Assembly: GCA_023213315.1 (NCBI GenBank)
Contig: JAKCPI010002939.1
Span: forward strand, 1-64,000
Length of the DNA stretch: 64,000 nucleotides
Reading direction: 5' to 3'
Origin: Euborellia annulipes
Lineage: Eukaryota; Arthropoda; Insecta; Dermaptera; Anisolabididae
Shown here: in pieces, positions 1-9,465 of the stretch
Position numbering within the stretch: position 1 is the first letter of the stretch
Layout: each line of letters starts with the position of its first letter
Made by a program: the position numbers and the translations under genes
Notes under the pieces: model-generated
The model's input: only the letters and a program-made list of their open reading frames with translations
Databases searched by the model: none
Told to the model about the DNA's origin: nothing

Positions 1-61
1 AAGAATGCAAATAACTTGTATTATTGAAAAAATGACAACTAAAAATTATATATGCTTCTTT

Positions 62-160
62 GGGAGGCTGAAGATGGCAGGGTTGATCCCAGCCGAAACG
101 TCCCAATAAAGAGTGTTCGTTACTAAATAGAGGCTCAATTATTTGGCTGCATCCTCTTCC
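62..160 (+). mobile_element. Short Penelope-like HHR element (hammerhead plus tail)
   Basis: A hammerhead core (68-102) is followed by AATAAA and, at 143-160, the TTGGCTGC...TCTTCC tail seen behind other hammerhead motifs in this window (8.57, 24.16, 4.69, 58.86, 51.64 kb). No coding capacity. Assignment to Penelope-like retroelements rests on the known association of such hammerheads with that class and is inferred. Ends are not defined because no target-site duplication was recognised. Confidence 0.55.
66..102 (+). ncRNA. Hammerhead ribozyme motif (short stem III)
   Basis: CTGAAGA at 68-74 matches the conserved CUGANGA box. Stem II is GGC/GCC closed by a large loop. GAAA follows at 95-98, then the self-complementary ACGT (98-101) and C102 as cleavage-site base. 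Stem I is weak (GG/CC, two pairs). The core residues are present, but the poor stem I makes activity doubtful. Confidence 0.5.
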
Positions 161-203
161 ATTAAATATATAATTTGTATATAATTGTTCATTATTGTAC
201 CTA

Positions 204-840
204 AAGCCCAGTCCAGACGCTACAACCTTTTAAGTCTGCGAGGTCTTAAGACGGAGTGAAAACGCTGTAATTTTGAGTGTCCAGACGGTGCAGTCATATT
301 TGTATTTTTTTTGCTCAGTCTTGTGTGATATCGTCATGGGGGAGGTTCTCCTGTGGTCAATTTTTGCATGCTCTCTCGTTAGAAAAAAAAGATTAGAACA
401 TCTTAGAAGAACCGGGCGTTCGAAGTGGTCGATTTCTCTGAATTTTTCTACTAATTTTTCATAAGCTTCCCCCTTTTTCTCCCTGTTACTATACTCCCTC
501 GATTTAACACGCCAAATACATGGGAAACTTTCATAAAGTGCAATAAAATCAGTTAAAAAAACTCTCTAGAACATTGCCGAAGGTCAGCCATCGTGGAGTG
601 ATTAGGGAAAACTGAGGAACAAAACGATTCGGAACATGGAGCAAGCGTCTACATGCACCGACTTGTCCGCACAGGTCATGGATTTCAAAGCTAATTTGCT
701 CAGTTATCGCTGCAACTGTACCGTCTTCCAGCCGGGCTCAAAACTGCGCAAATTTCCTGTCCACACGCAACGTTTTAACTGCAACGTGTTGAACTGCGCA
801 GACAAAAGGTTCTGCAAAACGTAGCGTCTGGACCGGGCTT
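204..840. mobile_element. 637-bp TA-flanked MITE, termini AAGCCC(A/G)GTCCAGACGC
   Basis: The left end (204 onward) and the reverse complement of the right end (to 840) share AAGCCC-GTCCAGACGCTAC with one mismatch, and each end abuts a TA (202-203, 841-842). This is the arrangement of Tc1/mariner-type non-autonomous elements. No transposase frame is present; the open frames at 273-464 and 636-824 show no known motif. Superfamily is inferred from TA and TIRs only. Confidence 0.6.
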
Positions 841-1850
841 TAAGGATTGAATAAATAATAATAATAGATTAATTACACATCTAAACAGAAACCCCTTTTA
901 GGCGGGTCGTGCAGCTATCTTAAATAGAAAAAGAAAAAAAAAAAGAAATAGAGAGAGAGGGAATCTGTTTTATTGGAAATCCAAAATGGTTCGTTGAGGT
1001 CTTTCACTTCCAGTTGATTGAGGACAAATGTTGATAAATCAAGTCGTAGATGTAACATGAACCCTCTCTCTTTACTTGAATGTTTGTGAAAAAGGGACAG
1101 ACAGATAGACAGACAGACAGACCGTCTCTCTCATTCTCTCTTTCAGTTACCATGAGATTGATAGAGGCGAAGGATTCTATTACTACTACTACTACTACCA
1201 CTCTCTCTCTGCTGCTCATCATCATCCTTCCTCTTCTTCATTCTCTCTTTTGGTTAGGTTTCAAGTGTTTTCCACACACACGATGACGTCATCTCCATCG
1301 ATTCCTCTGCTGTTGTTGTTGTTGTTTTTTTTGCCTCTTTATTTCTTCCACAATACACACACTCTTTTTAATGATCATCTATTGTTATTGTATAATAATA
1401 TAGCAAAAATAATATTGAGGATAATTTATACACTTTGGAGCAAAAATAAAAACAGAGAATACTAATAAAAACTTGATTAAAAAGTAAATTATTTATAAAT
1501 ATTCTGTATGGACCGTTTATTTTGAAAGTGGTGTAAATGTCCATTTTTGTAAAAAATTGTGATGGGCCTATCACACAATTTGTGCTTAATTTAATGTAAA
1601 TTTTTTATGTATAAATAATTAGTTGTAAATTTCTTAATAAATTCCTATGTTTTGTACAGTTGTAATTTGGACGTTAAAAGAAATTGAGCATTCATTGATT
1701 ATGAAAGTGGTTTAAGTCCAATTTGAGGTAAGTGTCATAGCAGATGTTTGTCTGTCATTAGGATTATTTTTATTATGTAATAGATCAATGTAGAAAAGAT
1801 AATAAATTCATTTTACATGAAATGAAATGAGAGTATTTCGTTTCAACAAA
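841..1850. other. No gene; AT-rich with simple repeats
   Basis: Contains (GACA)n near 1095-1125, CT-rich tracts, a (TAC)n run near 1183-1200 and (TTG)n near 1310-1325. Open frames here come from low-complexity sequence. No repeat family recognised. Confidence 0.5.
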
Positions 1851-2011
1851 AAAGACCACTTTACTCTTGTACTCCATAGGAAAGATAGAACTGGTTGCCA
1901 TGGTAACAAAATATAAATATGTAGATTATTTAGTAGGCTGGGATGAGTAGAATAATGGGGTTGGAGAATAAAAACCAGCAGATTAAACGCTCCACCTGAC
2001 GTCCTTTATTT

Positions 2012-2054
2012 GGCAAATATTTCGACGCATATAACATGCATCATCCTCAGTGCC
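2012..2054 (-). ncRNA. Hammerhead ribozyme, stem III word AUAU
   Basis: Read on the minus strand: stem I GGCA (2051-2054), CUGAGGA (2044-2050), a 7-bp stem II (GAUGCAU/AUGCGUC), GAAA, then AUAU and U as cleavage base, then UGCC (2012-2015) closing a perfect 4-bp stem I. All conserved core positions are present. Cleavage would fall between the complements of 2016 and 2015. AUAU is self-complementary and takes the place of a normal stem III. Confidence 0.72.
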
Positions 2055-2521
2055 GCGCTTTAAAACAATTTAATTAACAAAAAGATAAATAGAGATGAGC
2101 AATACACAGTATTACAATTTTTTAAAATAATATTACACTTCACTAATACTCACTTTTATAAACAAAAATAAGATCTTTTCTCAAAGTTTGAATAAAAAAA
2201 TTTTGAAAAAATGTATGAAGACAAAAGCAATACGGAGGTGCTGCCATCTAGTGACAAATTTATAAACGAAGCTGAGCGTTCTTTAAATAGAGTACTATAT
2301 GGGTATTATTATTTTTTTAATATCATTCCTGCATCAGAGCGGTCATCAGCTTAAAGAAGGCACCTCACAAAGAACATGTATGACGCCCCTAAGGCTTTTA
2401 AATAATTTTTGGACCAAACCCACCTATTACATCCTGTGAGTAATTTTTTGTAATATTATTTTAAAAAATTGTATTGCTCATCTCTATTTATCTATTTGTT
2501 AATTAAATTGTTTTAAAGCGC

Positions 2522-2564
2522 GGCACTGAGGATGATGCATGTTATATGCGTCGAAATATTTGCC
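2522..2564 (+). ncRNA. Hammerhead ribozyme, stem III word AUAU (inverted copy)
   Basis: Same motif on the plus strand: GGCA, CTGAGGA at 2526-2532, stem II, GAAA at 2553-2556, AUAU 2556-2559, U2560, TGCC 2561-2564. Stem I is a perfect 4 bp and stem II 7 bp. It is the mirror copy of 2012-2054. Confidence 0.72.
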
Positions 2565-2665
2565 AAATAAAGGACGTCAGGTGGAGCGTTTAATCTGCTG
2601 GTTTTTATTCTCCAACCCCAAAATATAAATATTTTCCCATGTCTATAAATTTTACATCGACCTAC

Positions 2666-2898
2666 GGGCTTGGAGTAGTTGGTAGAGCGCCTACCTTCTA
2701 TACCGAACGTCGCGGGTTCGGGCCCCAGGCAGTCCGATGATTTTATTTAAGCCAATTGGATACCAGATGCCTTAAATAAGAATGCCTGGACCCCTAATAG
2801 GTGTATATTATCAATAACGGATATCGTATAAAGTCTTATATGGCCTGAGTGCCGAAAAGTCTGTGTGAATGTGTGAATGTTAAAAAAAAAAAAAAAAA
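2666..2898 (+). mobile_element. SINE1 copy (tRNA-derived)
   Basis: tRNA-like head with A box (TAGTTGGTAGAGCGC) and B box (GGGTTCGGGCC), a body containing a palindrome around GCC(A)TTTGG, the CCTGGACCCC motif, a GTGTGAATGT stretch and a poly(A) tail at 2882-2898. Pol III-type internal promoter. Nearly full length. Confidence 0.85.
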
Positions 2899-3062
2899 TT
2901 GTAAGAATTTCGGGACCCGAGTATTTTTCCTGGAATCTCCATAACGTCCTCTATAGGAATACAAAATTTCGTCATTTCAACGGAAAGGTGGCCAAACAGA
3001 GCAAGACAGACGGAAGGATAGACAGACAGACACACTCCGCTATTATTATATAATATATAGAT
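2899..3062 (+). mobile_element. Family C tail fragment
   Basis: Starts in the conserved AATTTCGGGACCCGAGTATTTTTCC block and ends with GACAGACAGACA, ACTCCGCTATTATTATATAATATATAG, matching the tails near 12.1 and 36.0 kb. The GC-rich head is missing. Confidence 0.65.
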
Positions 3063-4370
3063 ATATATTTATTTAAGTATTGGAAAATTCGGCATCTAAG
3101 GCCATTTAGACCCCATCCCTATTTATTTCAAATGATTGATAGCCAATTCAAATGAAATAAATTTTTCTCGCTTGGGACGGGAAGGAAACTAATGTCTTCT
3201 CTCTGAGCCATGGGTCACGGGCTAAATTATAATTTGATTACAAGTATTCGTGAAGAAAAAATTTAAAAAGAAAAACCGAATTCGGTTTTTCGGTTTTTGA
3301 AAATTAGCCAAAAAACCGGTTTACCGGTTTCTGTTTCCACCGGTGTCCAAACCCTACTTGACACCTTATAATAACGAAAGGTACTTCGAGTAAACTTTCT
3401 AAATATGTAAATTATAATTAATCAAACTCGAAAAAATCCAGTTATATTCAAACGATTAGCGAGGTTGGTGGAAGGTCTAGGATAAAACGAGCTAGCTGGA
3501 CCTAGACACAAGGATTAGTTCATTAGGAAAAAGAACGCAGGAGAAGGAGGAGTTAGAAATAGGAAATAAAGTAATTGCAATTGGGGTCTTCATGAACGAA
3601 AAAACAAACTGGGATTCGAGTAGAATCAATTCATTTGTCTTAATTTTTGTTTTACAATTCAACAAAAAGAGGAAACGGAGATTTAATTGTTTTTTTTTTT
3701 TTTTTGATTAATCACCATTAATCCCTCAAAGAAAAAAAAGATAATATTCTTTTTAATTTCAAGCAATTAATCTTTTGATATTTCATCTAAATATGCTGAT
3801 GGTTTTATAATTAATTTCACGAAATTTAATTAAGCAAATGTTGTTGTTGTTGTTGTTGTTGTCCAGTTAAGCCGCCGCCATCATTTTCCAGTCTACTGAC
3901 TACCACATAATCACCGTTTGGTCGTTTTCCAAAACTTTTTCCTCTTCTTATTTATGACACTTTAAATTAGAAGGCAGATGTCTTTACAATTTACAACAAC
4001 TTATTATATATATATACAAATGTCGTGAATAGGAAAGTTTTTTTTTTTTTTTACACGATTTATGTTTGACAAAAAGTCATCTGTCTTTGAGCACGTAACG
4101 ACTACGACGACGACGACCGGTAGTTGGTTTCTTCTTCTTTTTTAAGAGTGAGAAAGAAAGATTTATGAGCCCGTAGGGGTGTGTGTGCGCGAAATCCCCA
4201 CCTGCTAATTGTGACTCGACATGAATCCAGGGGAGGGATTTGATATCTTCCAAAATTTATAACTCTTCCACGATTGTACTACCTAAAGTCAAATAACATC
4301 CATCTATAGATCTCAAATATAGAATCATTATCACGGTGGAATGGACATAGGTGCTTTGCTCCCCTGAACT
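3063..4370. other. No gene; low-complexity DNA with a partial family F repeat
   Basis: Holds AACCGG/CCGGTT-rich sequence (about 3275-3345), a diverged family F fragment (about 3490-3600, plus sense), poly(T) tracts and (TTG)7 near 3840-3861. No coding region or RNA gene seen. Confidence 0.5.
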
Positions 4371-4490
4371 CTCCGTCAGCTGGCTCGGGCCCGCAGATTT
4401 CCTATGTATTCCAATCCTGTACCTGCTTCAGGATTTGTTTACATTCATAGAATACACAACTGCAAAGAATAGTTAAATATTTCTCTATAC

Positions 4491-4739
4491 AGAGTAGTGA
4501 GGATATCCAGACAGCCAAAAAACAATAAAGAAAATTATATTTGTCTTTATTTCATCTCAAACACATTATCAGGAGTTGTCAAGAGCTCGAGGCAAACAAC
4601 ATTTGTCCTGATGAAGGCCGGAATATCGGCCGAAACGTAGACAAAAATATGAAATAAAGACAAATATAATTTTCTTTATTGTTTTTTGGCTGCCTGGATA
4701 TCCTCACTACTCAATATATATTCAGCCACTCCTCCTGAA
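4491..4739. mobile_element. 249-bp HHR element with 12-bp target duplication
   Basis: ATTTCTCTATAC is duplicated at 4479-4490 and 4740-4751. Roughly 57-bp inverted arms (4498-4554 and 4649-4707) flank a single hammerhead. The right arm runs AATAAAGAC...GGCTGCCTGGATATCC, the tail typical of these units. The left arm is an inverted duplicate of that tail without its own ribozyme. Confidence 0.8.
4602..4645 (+). ncRNA. Hammerhead ribozyme, best-preserved copy
   Basis: Stem I is a perfect 6 bp: TTTGTC (4602-4607) with GACAAA (4640-4645). CTGATGA at 4608-4614; stem II GGCCG/CGGCC (5 bp) with a GAATAT loop; GAAA at 4632-4635; then the self-complementary ACGT (4635-4638) and A4639 as cleavage base. 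One extra A lies between the CUGAUGA box and stem II, as in the other copies here. Cleavage predicted between 4639 and 4640. Confidence 0.8.
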
Positions 4740-4967
4740 ATTTCTCTATACATTTCCTATGGGAGTAATCGTAACTTTAAGAATTAATAACTAAAAAATT
4801 TATAGGAATTCTGAGATGAAAATAATTTTCCTGGACTCTCCATAACGTTCTCTATAAGACTGCAAAATATCGTTTCAAAATTCCAACGGGAAGTTGGTCA
4901 AATAGAGCGTGACAGACGAACAGACCGACACACCGCAATTATTATATATAGATTTTATTAATTGAAA

Positions 4968-5157
4968 TACTTATTGGGATCCCCGTTTATTTGTCCGAGG
5001 TGTTTTCGTGCACGCAGACACACACCTCTAAGCCCAGGCCGTAGCCATCTATCGGCACCCCGTGAAGTTACATTTATTTCCTATCTCTAACTCATCCTCC
5101 TAGGTTTGTTTCTAGCTAGTGAACTAATCCTTATTTCTGGTTCCAACCGGCTCCTTA
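4968..5157 (-). repeat. Family F repeat
   Basis: Matches 52375-52575 (same sense) and 35535-35715 (opposite): GGGATCCCCGTTTATTTG..GAGGTG, CGTAGCCATCTA, CACCCCGTGAAGTTACA, TCCTATCTCTAACT, GCTAGTGAACTAATCCTTATTTCTGG. Non-coding, class unknown. Confidence 0.7.
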
Positions 5158-5786
5158 TATCCAACCTTTTCTATGCTAGAGGGGATGTCCTAGTTAGAGG
5201 AGGAACTCCCAAAGCACTGACTCCTTTCGAAGAATGCATCACTGAGAGGGAATCTTCTTTACGTTCCTTCCACAGGACGGGATGTCACACCAACTCCCTC
5301 TCCTTGTAGAGCTGCATGGGGGCTATTGTGGTGAGATCCTATATTCCAAACCAGAGCTTGCTTGAGGATTCTTTTACATCATAGAATCATATCTATTTTA
5401 AATAGGATAAAACATTTATTATATTTCAATTGAGAGATTTAATCAATTGGTTTAAAATTTTTATAAGGCGTGATAAAACCAAAGGCTTTCAAATGGAAAT
5501 GAATTTTTTGAACCTCACATTTGAGGACTCGAGTATTTTTTCTGGATTCTCTATAAGAGTGTCCTAAGTTTGAGCTAGCGTGTAGCCTATTCCTTTCGAA
5601 GAATGCATCAATAAAAGGGAACCGTCTTAACGTCCCTTAAGTCGATCTCCAGTCCGAGTCGAAAAATTATCCTTGTTTCGTAAATTTTGGCAATTGTCGG
5701 TTTACAAATGATGGTGGAATGGACTGTATTATTTAGGCTGACTTAATGGAATAAAACAAGTTTAATATGAAAAAGAATAATTGATA
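5158..5786. other. No gene recognised
   Basis: AT-rich sequence. GAAGAATGCATCA and a following GGGAAYC phrase occur twice (about 5228 and 5598), suggesting an old internal duplication. No coding or RNA signal. Confidence 0.4.
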
Positions 5787-5789
5787 TAA

Positions 5790-6175
5790 AAAATCTGGTG
5801 TGACTGGCGCACAGTACACAACTTTCTATTATCTTCGGTAATCGAAAGTTTTGTTCTGTGCTTGTTACACCAGATTTTTTGTGTTTTGACATATATTTAG
5901 TTTCCGCCAATATATTAGAATTCAAGATGTACATTGAAATCTTCTGAAGCACACTTTACTCTTGTACTCCATAGAAAAGATAGGAGAAATGGTTGCCATG
6001 GTAACAGAATATAAATATTTTCCCATACTTATAAATTTTACATCTTGAAATTCGAATGTACCGTACTGTCGGAAACTAAATAGATGTCGACACGAAAAAT
6101 CTGGTGTGACAAGTCTCTTTACCTTCAGTAATCGAAAGTTGTGTGCTGTGCGCCATGTCACACCAGATTTTTTTT
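5790..6175 (-). mobile_element. Family A copy bounded by two terminal hairpins
   Basis: Hairpins AATCTGGTGTGAC...GT(T/C)ACACCAGATTTTT lie at about 5795-5880 and 6094-6175. Between them is family A interior in minus sense (ACTTTACTCTTGTACTCC at 5951, then the ACCATGGCAACC block). The left hairpin is a second, inverted A end joined to a truncated body. Confidence 0.75.
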
Positions 6176-6990
6176 TTAGATATATTTAAGAGTTGATTTA
6201 AATTTAAAGACACTTTTACCTCTTTTCAATTAACATTATTTGAATTGAAGACATTTCAATGATCAAAAAACTATGAATAGATTAAGATCAAGTAAAAACA
6301 ACAACTTTGAACTTTTAAGTCGAATTCTATTTGAATTGAATCTAAATTAATCACTTACTTTCTTTCTTTTTTTTTGAGTTGGATTTAATTATTAGTTAAT
6401 TATCAATGGGCATTAAGCAAGGGCGGCTCCCCATCCCTGGACCCCCCCCCTCCCGTATTCCCTTAACCATGTCCAGAAAATAAAATTATTTGTTCGACTT
6501 TTTCCGTCTTACAATTGGAGATTCGTTTTCTGTTCTAGTAGTGACAATTACATCTGATCTCTCCTGGAACAACCTGTGGTTAAATCTACCGCAAGGAAAT
6601 TAGGTTTCCTATTCAAAACGAAGCGTTACTTTTTCTCCCAACATCTATAAAGCCCAAATTCCGCAGTGTCTTGAATAAGGTTCCCACGAGAGAAGAAAAA
6701 TATGTCGATTGATGAACAAATCTACATAATGTCGATATGTTTTGATGGAAACGCGAGTCAAAACATAAATTCCTATTTAAACCTTAAAATCTTCAGTGAG
6801 GATTTTGCGGGTCAGTTTAATTTTTTGGAGATTTGGATTCAACATAGAAATTAATCCCAGTCCGTACCTCAAAATCCTACTCACGGACGGTTTTACAGCT
6901 TTGAGGTTTAAATCAGAACTGCAGAATCTACAATTGGCCCTCAAAAACCATATAGAAATTATTTTATATGGTTTGAACCACAAAAACCTC
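6176..6990. other. No gene; hAT-like end fragment and small palindromes
   Basis: AGCAAGGGCGGCTCCCC followed by a C run at 6417-6450 resembles the left end of the hAT MITE at 18872. A hairpin AACCATATA...TATATGGTT lies at 6947-6975. Otherwise unassigned AT-rich DNA. Confidence 0.4.
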
Positions 6991-6999
6991 AAATGATGG

Positions 7000-7318
7000 A
7001 TTTTATGAGGTATTGCTCTTCCTCAGCCACCCGGCCCACAACCTTTTTCAGATCCCGGGTTACCCAGTCGGAGTTGCAGCTCCTTCTCAGCCACCCGGGC
7101 AGTTCCTCGGTTACCCAGTCAGAGAAATTCTCATTTTAAGGCACACACGTCTAATTGGACCCTTTGTGTCTGTGGGGTGAGATTTTTCCCCACTTTCCTA
7201 CCCTATGAGGAGACTTCGGCAATGTTTGAATTATTTGCGGCAAGCTGGATTCGAACCCGAGTCGTGTTGAGACTTCGGACTCCGTAATCCGCAGCTTAGC
7301 CACTTGCCTCCTCAACCT
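7000..7318 (-). mobile_element. SINE3 copy (tRNA-derived)
   Basis: On the minus strand the head (7318 downward) reads GAGGAGGCAAGTGGCTAAGC (A-box region) and CGGGTTCGAATCCAGC (B box, near 7246-7260). The body includes GTGGGGAAAAATCTC and a duplicated CAGCCACCCGG...GTTACCCAGTC segment. A second copy is at 43745-43978. Confidence 0.7.
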
Positions 7319-8299
7319 CAAATGATGTAATCCCCGTAAAATTTCGAGTTTCGAGCTAGGATTTTAAATCAATCGGTAATTCATTTTTAAACCTCATAGT
7401 CTTCAATTGAGGGTTTTGAGTGTTAAAATAGAATTACTTCCTAAGCGCCAAATAAACCATCAAAAGAAATGTGGTTAAAACTAGAATTTGTTTTTTTGAC
7501 TCGGGTATTAATTAAACATTTCGTTTTTATAAGAATTTCCAATAAAATAGACAGAGAAAAACTCAAATGGAGAGATTATTTTAAAATTATAGAAATCTGA
7601 GGTTAATTCGACATTTTCCTCTTGTTTTATTTAAATTGTAATTATTTATTTTAAAATGATATGGATTTGTGTTAAATTTACTAACATATTTCAGATTAAA
7701 TGTTTAATAAATTACAGTATCATTAAGATAGATTTGAACAGGTATTTTTAAGAAGAAACAAAGTGTTCCTTTTTTGTGTGACGCGCAGTGTGTTTATGAT
7801 TAATCCTAGGATGGTTACGTAAGCTTTCTTTTGTTTTTTTTTGTAATAACGCAATTATAATATTAAGTAGAGGTAGGGATCACAATGCCGATGATGATCG
7901 AATATGTCAGCTGTCTTTATGACCAAAGAGATGATGTTCATATGGGAGAGTAATACAATTGTTCAGGTTGTCACAAACAATAAAAACCCAAATGCTTGTT
8001 GACAATCAGCAGATTAATCGCGCCATCAATTCTGATAACATCTCAAAATGGACATTTGTTGTTTCATCAAATGGAACGGGGACGACGGGATTACAAAAAG
8101 GGAGTGGAAAGTTTTGTAGAAGCTATTTTTTTAAATATCAAAATCGGGATCCATTTTTACTTTCTCTTACGTATGGGATTCATGTAGAAAATAAACGTGT
8201 TGAGATCTCATGAATTCAAAAATGAACAAAATATCACAAGAACGAAAAGAGCTAGAAATACCGGTATATTTAAATTAGATATCCCTTTTGCGACGTAAC
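7319..8299. other. No gene recognised
   Basis: AT-rich. The overlapping open frames at 7959-8213 resemble no known family and lack coding signals such as a splice context or sustained GC change. Confidence 0.4.
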
Positions 8300-8612
8300 T
8301 GGAACCTGTTGAAAGAGGTTTGTGTTATTTAAAGTGCATAAATCTCATTATTGCACATGAAGCCATCCCGTTTCGGGGAAAGCATATATGCTTTTTTGAC
8401 ACAGCCCTAGGTATTCTGTTTTTACATAAATCATTTAATATTGTAGATATATACAAAAAACTATAAACTGTTGATCATCATTAAGTGTATATTTTTAGTT
8501 CTGATGATGGTCCAAACCTAAGATCGAAACGTTAGCAGTGGGCTGAATGTCTATAAAGAAATTACATTGGCTGCATTATCTTCTTGTTTTTTTACTTTCA
8601 ACATCGACTCTA
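8300..8612 (+). mobile_element. HHR element, GACACAGCCC family
   Basis: Contains a CATATATGCTTTTTTGACACAGCCC block (about 8382-8407), a hammerhead (8497-8538) and the tail ATAAAGAAATTACATTGGCTGCATTATCTTCTTG. The inverted pair at 12.96-13.29 kb belongs to the same subfamily. CTGTTGAAAGAGGT at 8308 is an inverted piece of the tail end. Confidence 0.65.
8497..8538 (+). ncRNA. Hammerhead ribozyme motif, stem III word ACGU
   Basis: CTGATGA at 8501-8507; stem II GGUC/GAUC with a CAAACCTAA loop after one extra U; GAAA at 8526-8529; ACGU 8529-8532; U8533 as cleavage base. Stem I is short (GUU with AGC, including one G-U pair). Core conserved, stem I marginal. Confidence 0.6.
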
Positions 8613-8621
8613 CATTTAACA

Positions 8622-8745
8622 AGACTGTGAGTGTATTTTTATTGGCGAGGCCAAACCCCCGGGAATCGAACCCAGGATCGCCAGCCTTTCCGGGGCACTA
8701 GGCCACCGGACCCTCGACCTACACCAATAAAACTCACTTCCTCTT
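8622..8745 (-). mobile_element. SINE2 copy (tRNA-derived)
   Basis: Minus strand reads GGTCCGGTGGCCTAGTG, CCCCGGAAAGGCTGG and CTGGGTTCGATTCCCGGG (B box), then GTTTGGCCTCGCCAATAAAA. The related copy at 41862-41958 shares GCCCCGGAAAGGCTGG and the GGCCTCGCCAATAAA end. Confidence 0.7.
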
Positions 8746-8857
8746 ATATGCAGTTAGTCGTGCAAGTTACTTACAAAGTTAAAAACTTTAAAGAAAAATT
8801 TTCTACTTGTTGTATTTAACTATCTACTCTACAGCCATACATTCCCCTGTTACATCT

Positions 8858-9465
8858 AACTGGAAGCTTTCGAACAAAATCAGCAAAAGAGCACTAGTGC
8901 TTTACTAATGTAATTTTTTTTTTTAGTTTTTTGGCGATTCTTGCATATATTCCAAGCTAAGCAGCAATGTTGCTGTAATATTCCTATGTTCGGCTCCCGA
9001 AAGTTGTGTTCTGTGCTTGTCACACCAGATTTTTTGTGTCGAGATATATAGATTCCGACAGTATGGTACATTCGAGAGATGTAAAATTTATAAGTATGGG
9101 AAAATATTTATATTTTGTTACCATGGCAACCATTTCTCCTATCTTTCCTATGGAGTACAAGAGTAAAGTGGTCTTCAGAAGAATTCAATAGCAAAATGAG
9201 AATATACATTTTAAAAAGAATCTAAAAAATAATTGATTTTTGAATTTGAAACGAAATCGTTGGAGCGAATTTTAAGAAAATCGAAAAAAACTGAAAAAGT
9301 ACATCAGTAAAGTACTAGTACTTTTTGGTCGATTTTGTTTAAAAGCTTAGGGTCACGTGCCAGAGGGGTGCTTAATTTAAATATAAAATTTCAACCTCCT
9401 AATTATTTTCGTTCTTGGAATATTTTGTTAACAGACAGACACCCACACCTCCAGCCTCAATGGCT
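8858..9465 (+). mobile_element. Family A, rearranged copy
   Basis: 8858-8935 is A interior in minus sense. 8950-8990 is a fragment of the AATATTGC element (compare 20.33 kb). 8996-9465 is A in plus sense from the half hairpin (TTGTCACACCAGATTTT) through AGTACTAGTACTTTTTGG to GACAGACACCCAC. Left hairpin arm truncated. Confidence 0.7.

Larger units (their letters stand above)
1921..2619. mobile_element. Inverted HHR element with 13-bp target duplication
   Basis: AAAATATAAATAT is duplicated at 1908-1920 and 2620-2632, in both cases from family A. Inside, about 175-bp inverted arms (roughly 1956-2130 and 2445-2619) each carry a hammerhead, pointing outward on opposite strands. The roughly 315 bp between the arms is unrelated AT-rich sequence. 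Inverted, 5'-truncated tandem arrangements are known for Penelope-like elements. Confidence 0.75.
1855..2660 (-). mobile_element. Family A fragment split by an HHR element
   Basis: 1855-1920 and 2620-2660 together read as the interior of family A (ACTTTACTCTTGTACTCCATAGG...ACCATGGTAACAAAATATAAATATTTTCCCAT). The break is the insertion at 1921-2619. Both A ends are missing. Confidence 0.7.
4376..4955 (+). mobile_element. Family C copy interrupted by an HHR element
   Basis: Begins with GGCTCGGGCCCGC, continues through TTTGTTTACATTCATAGAATAC and TTCTCTATAC, and resumes after the insertion (4740 onward) with ATTTCCTATGGGAG and the AACGGGAAGTTGG block, ending in TTATTATATATAGAT. Non-coding. Confidence 0.7.

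Noticed and set aside
2666..2740. tRNA gene at SINE1 heads
   Set aside because: The same head recurs with the same body and poly(A) tail at many sites, so it is a SINE.
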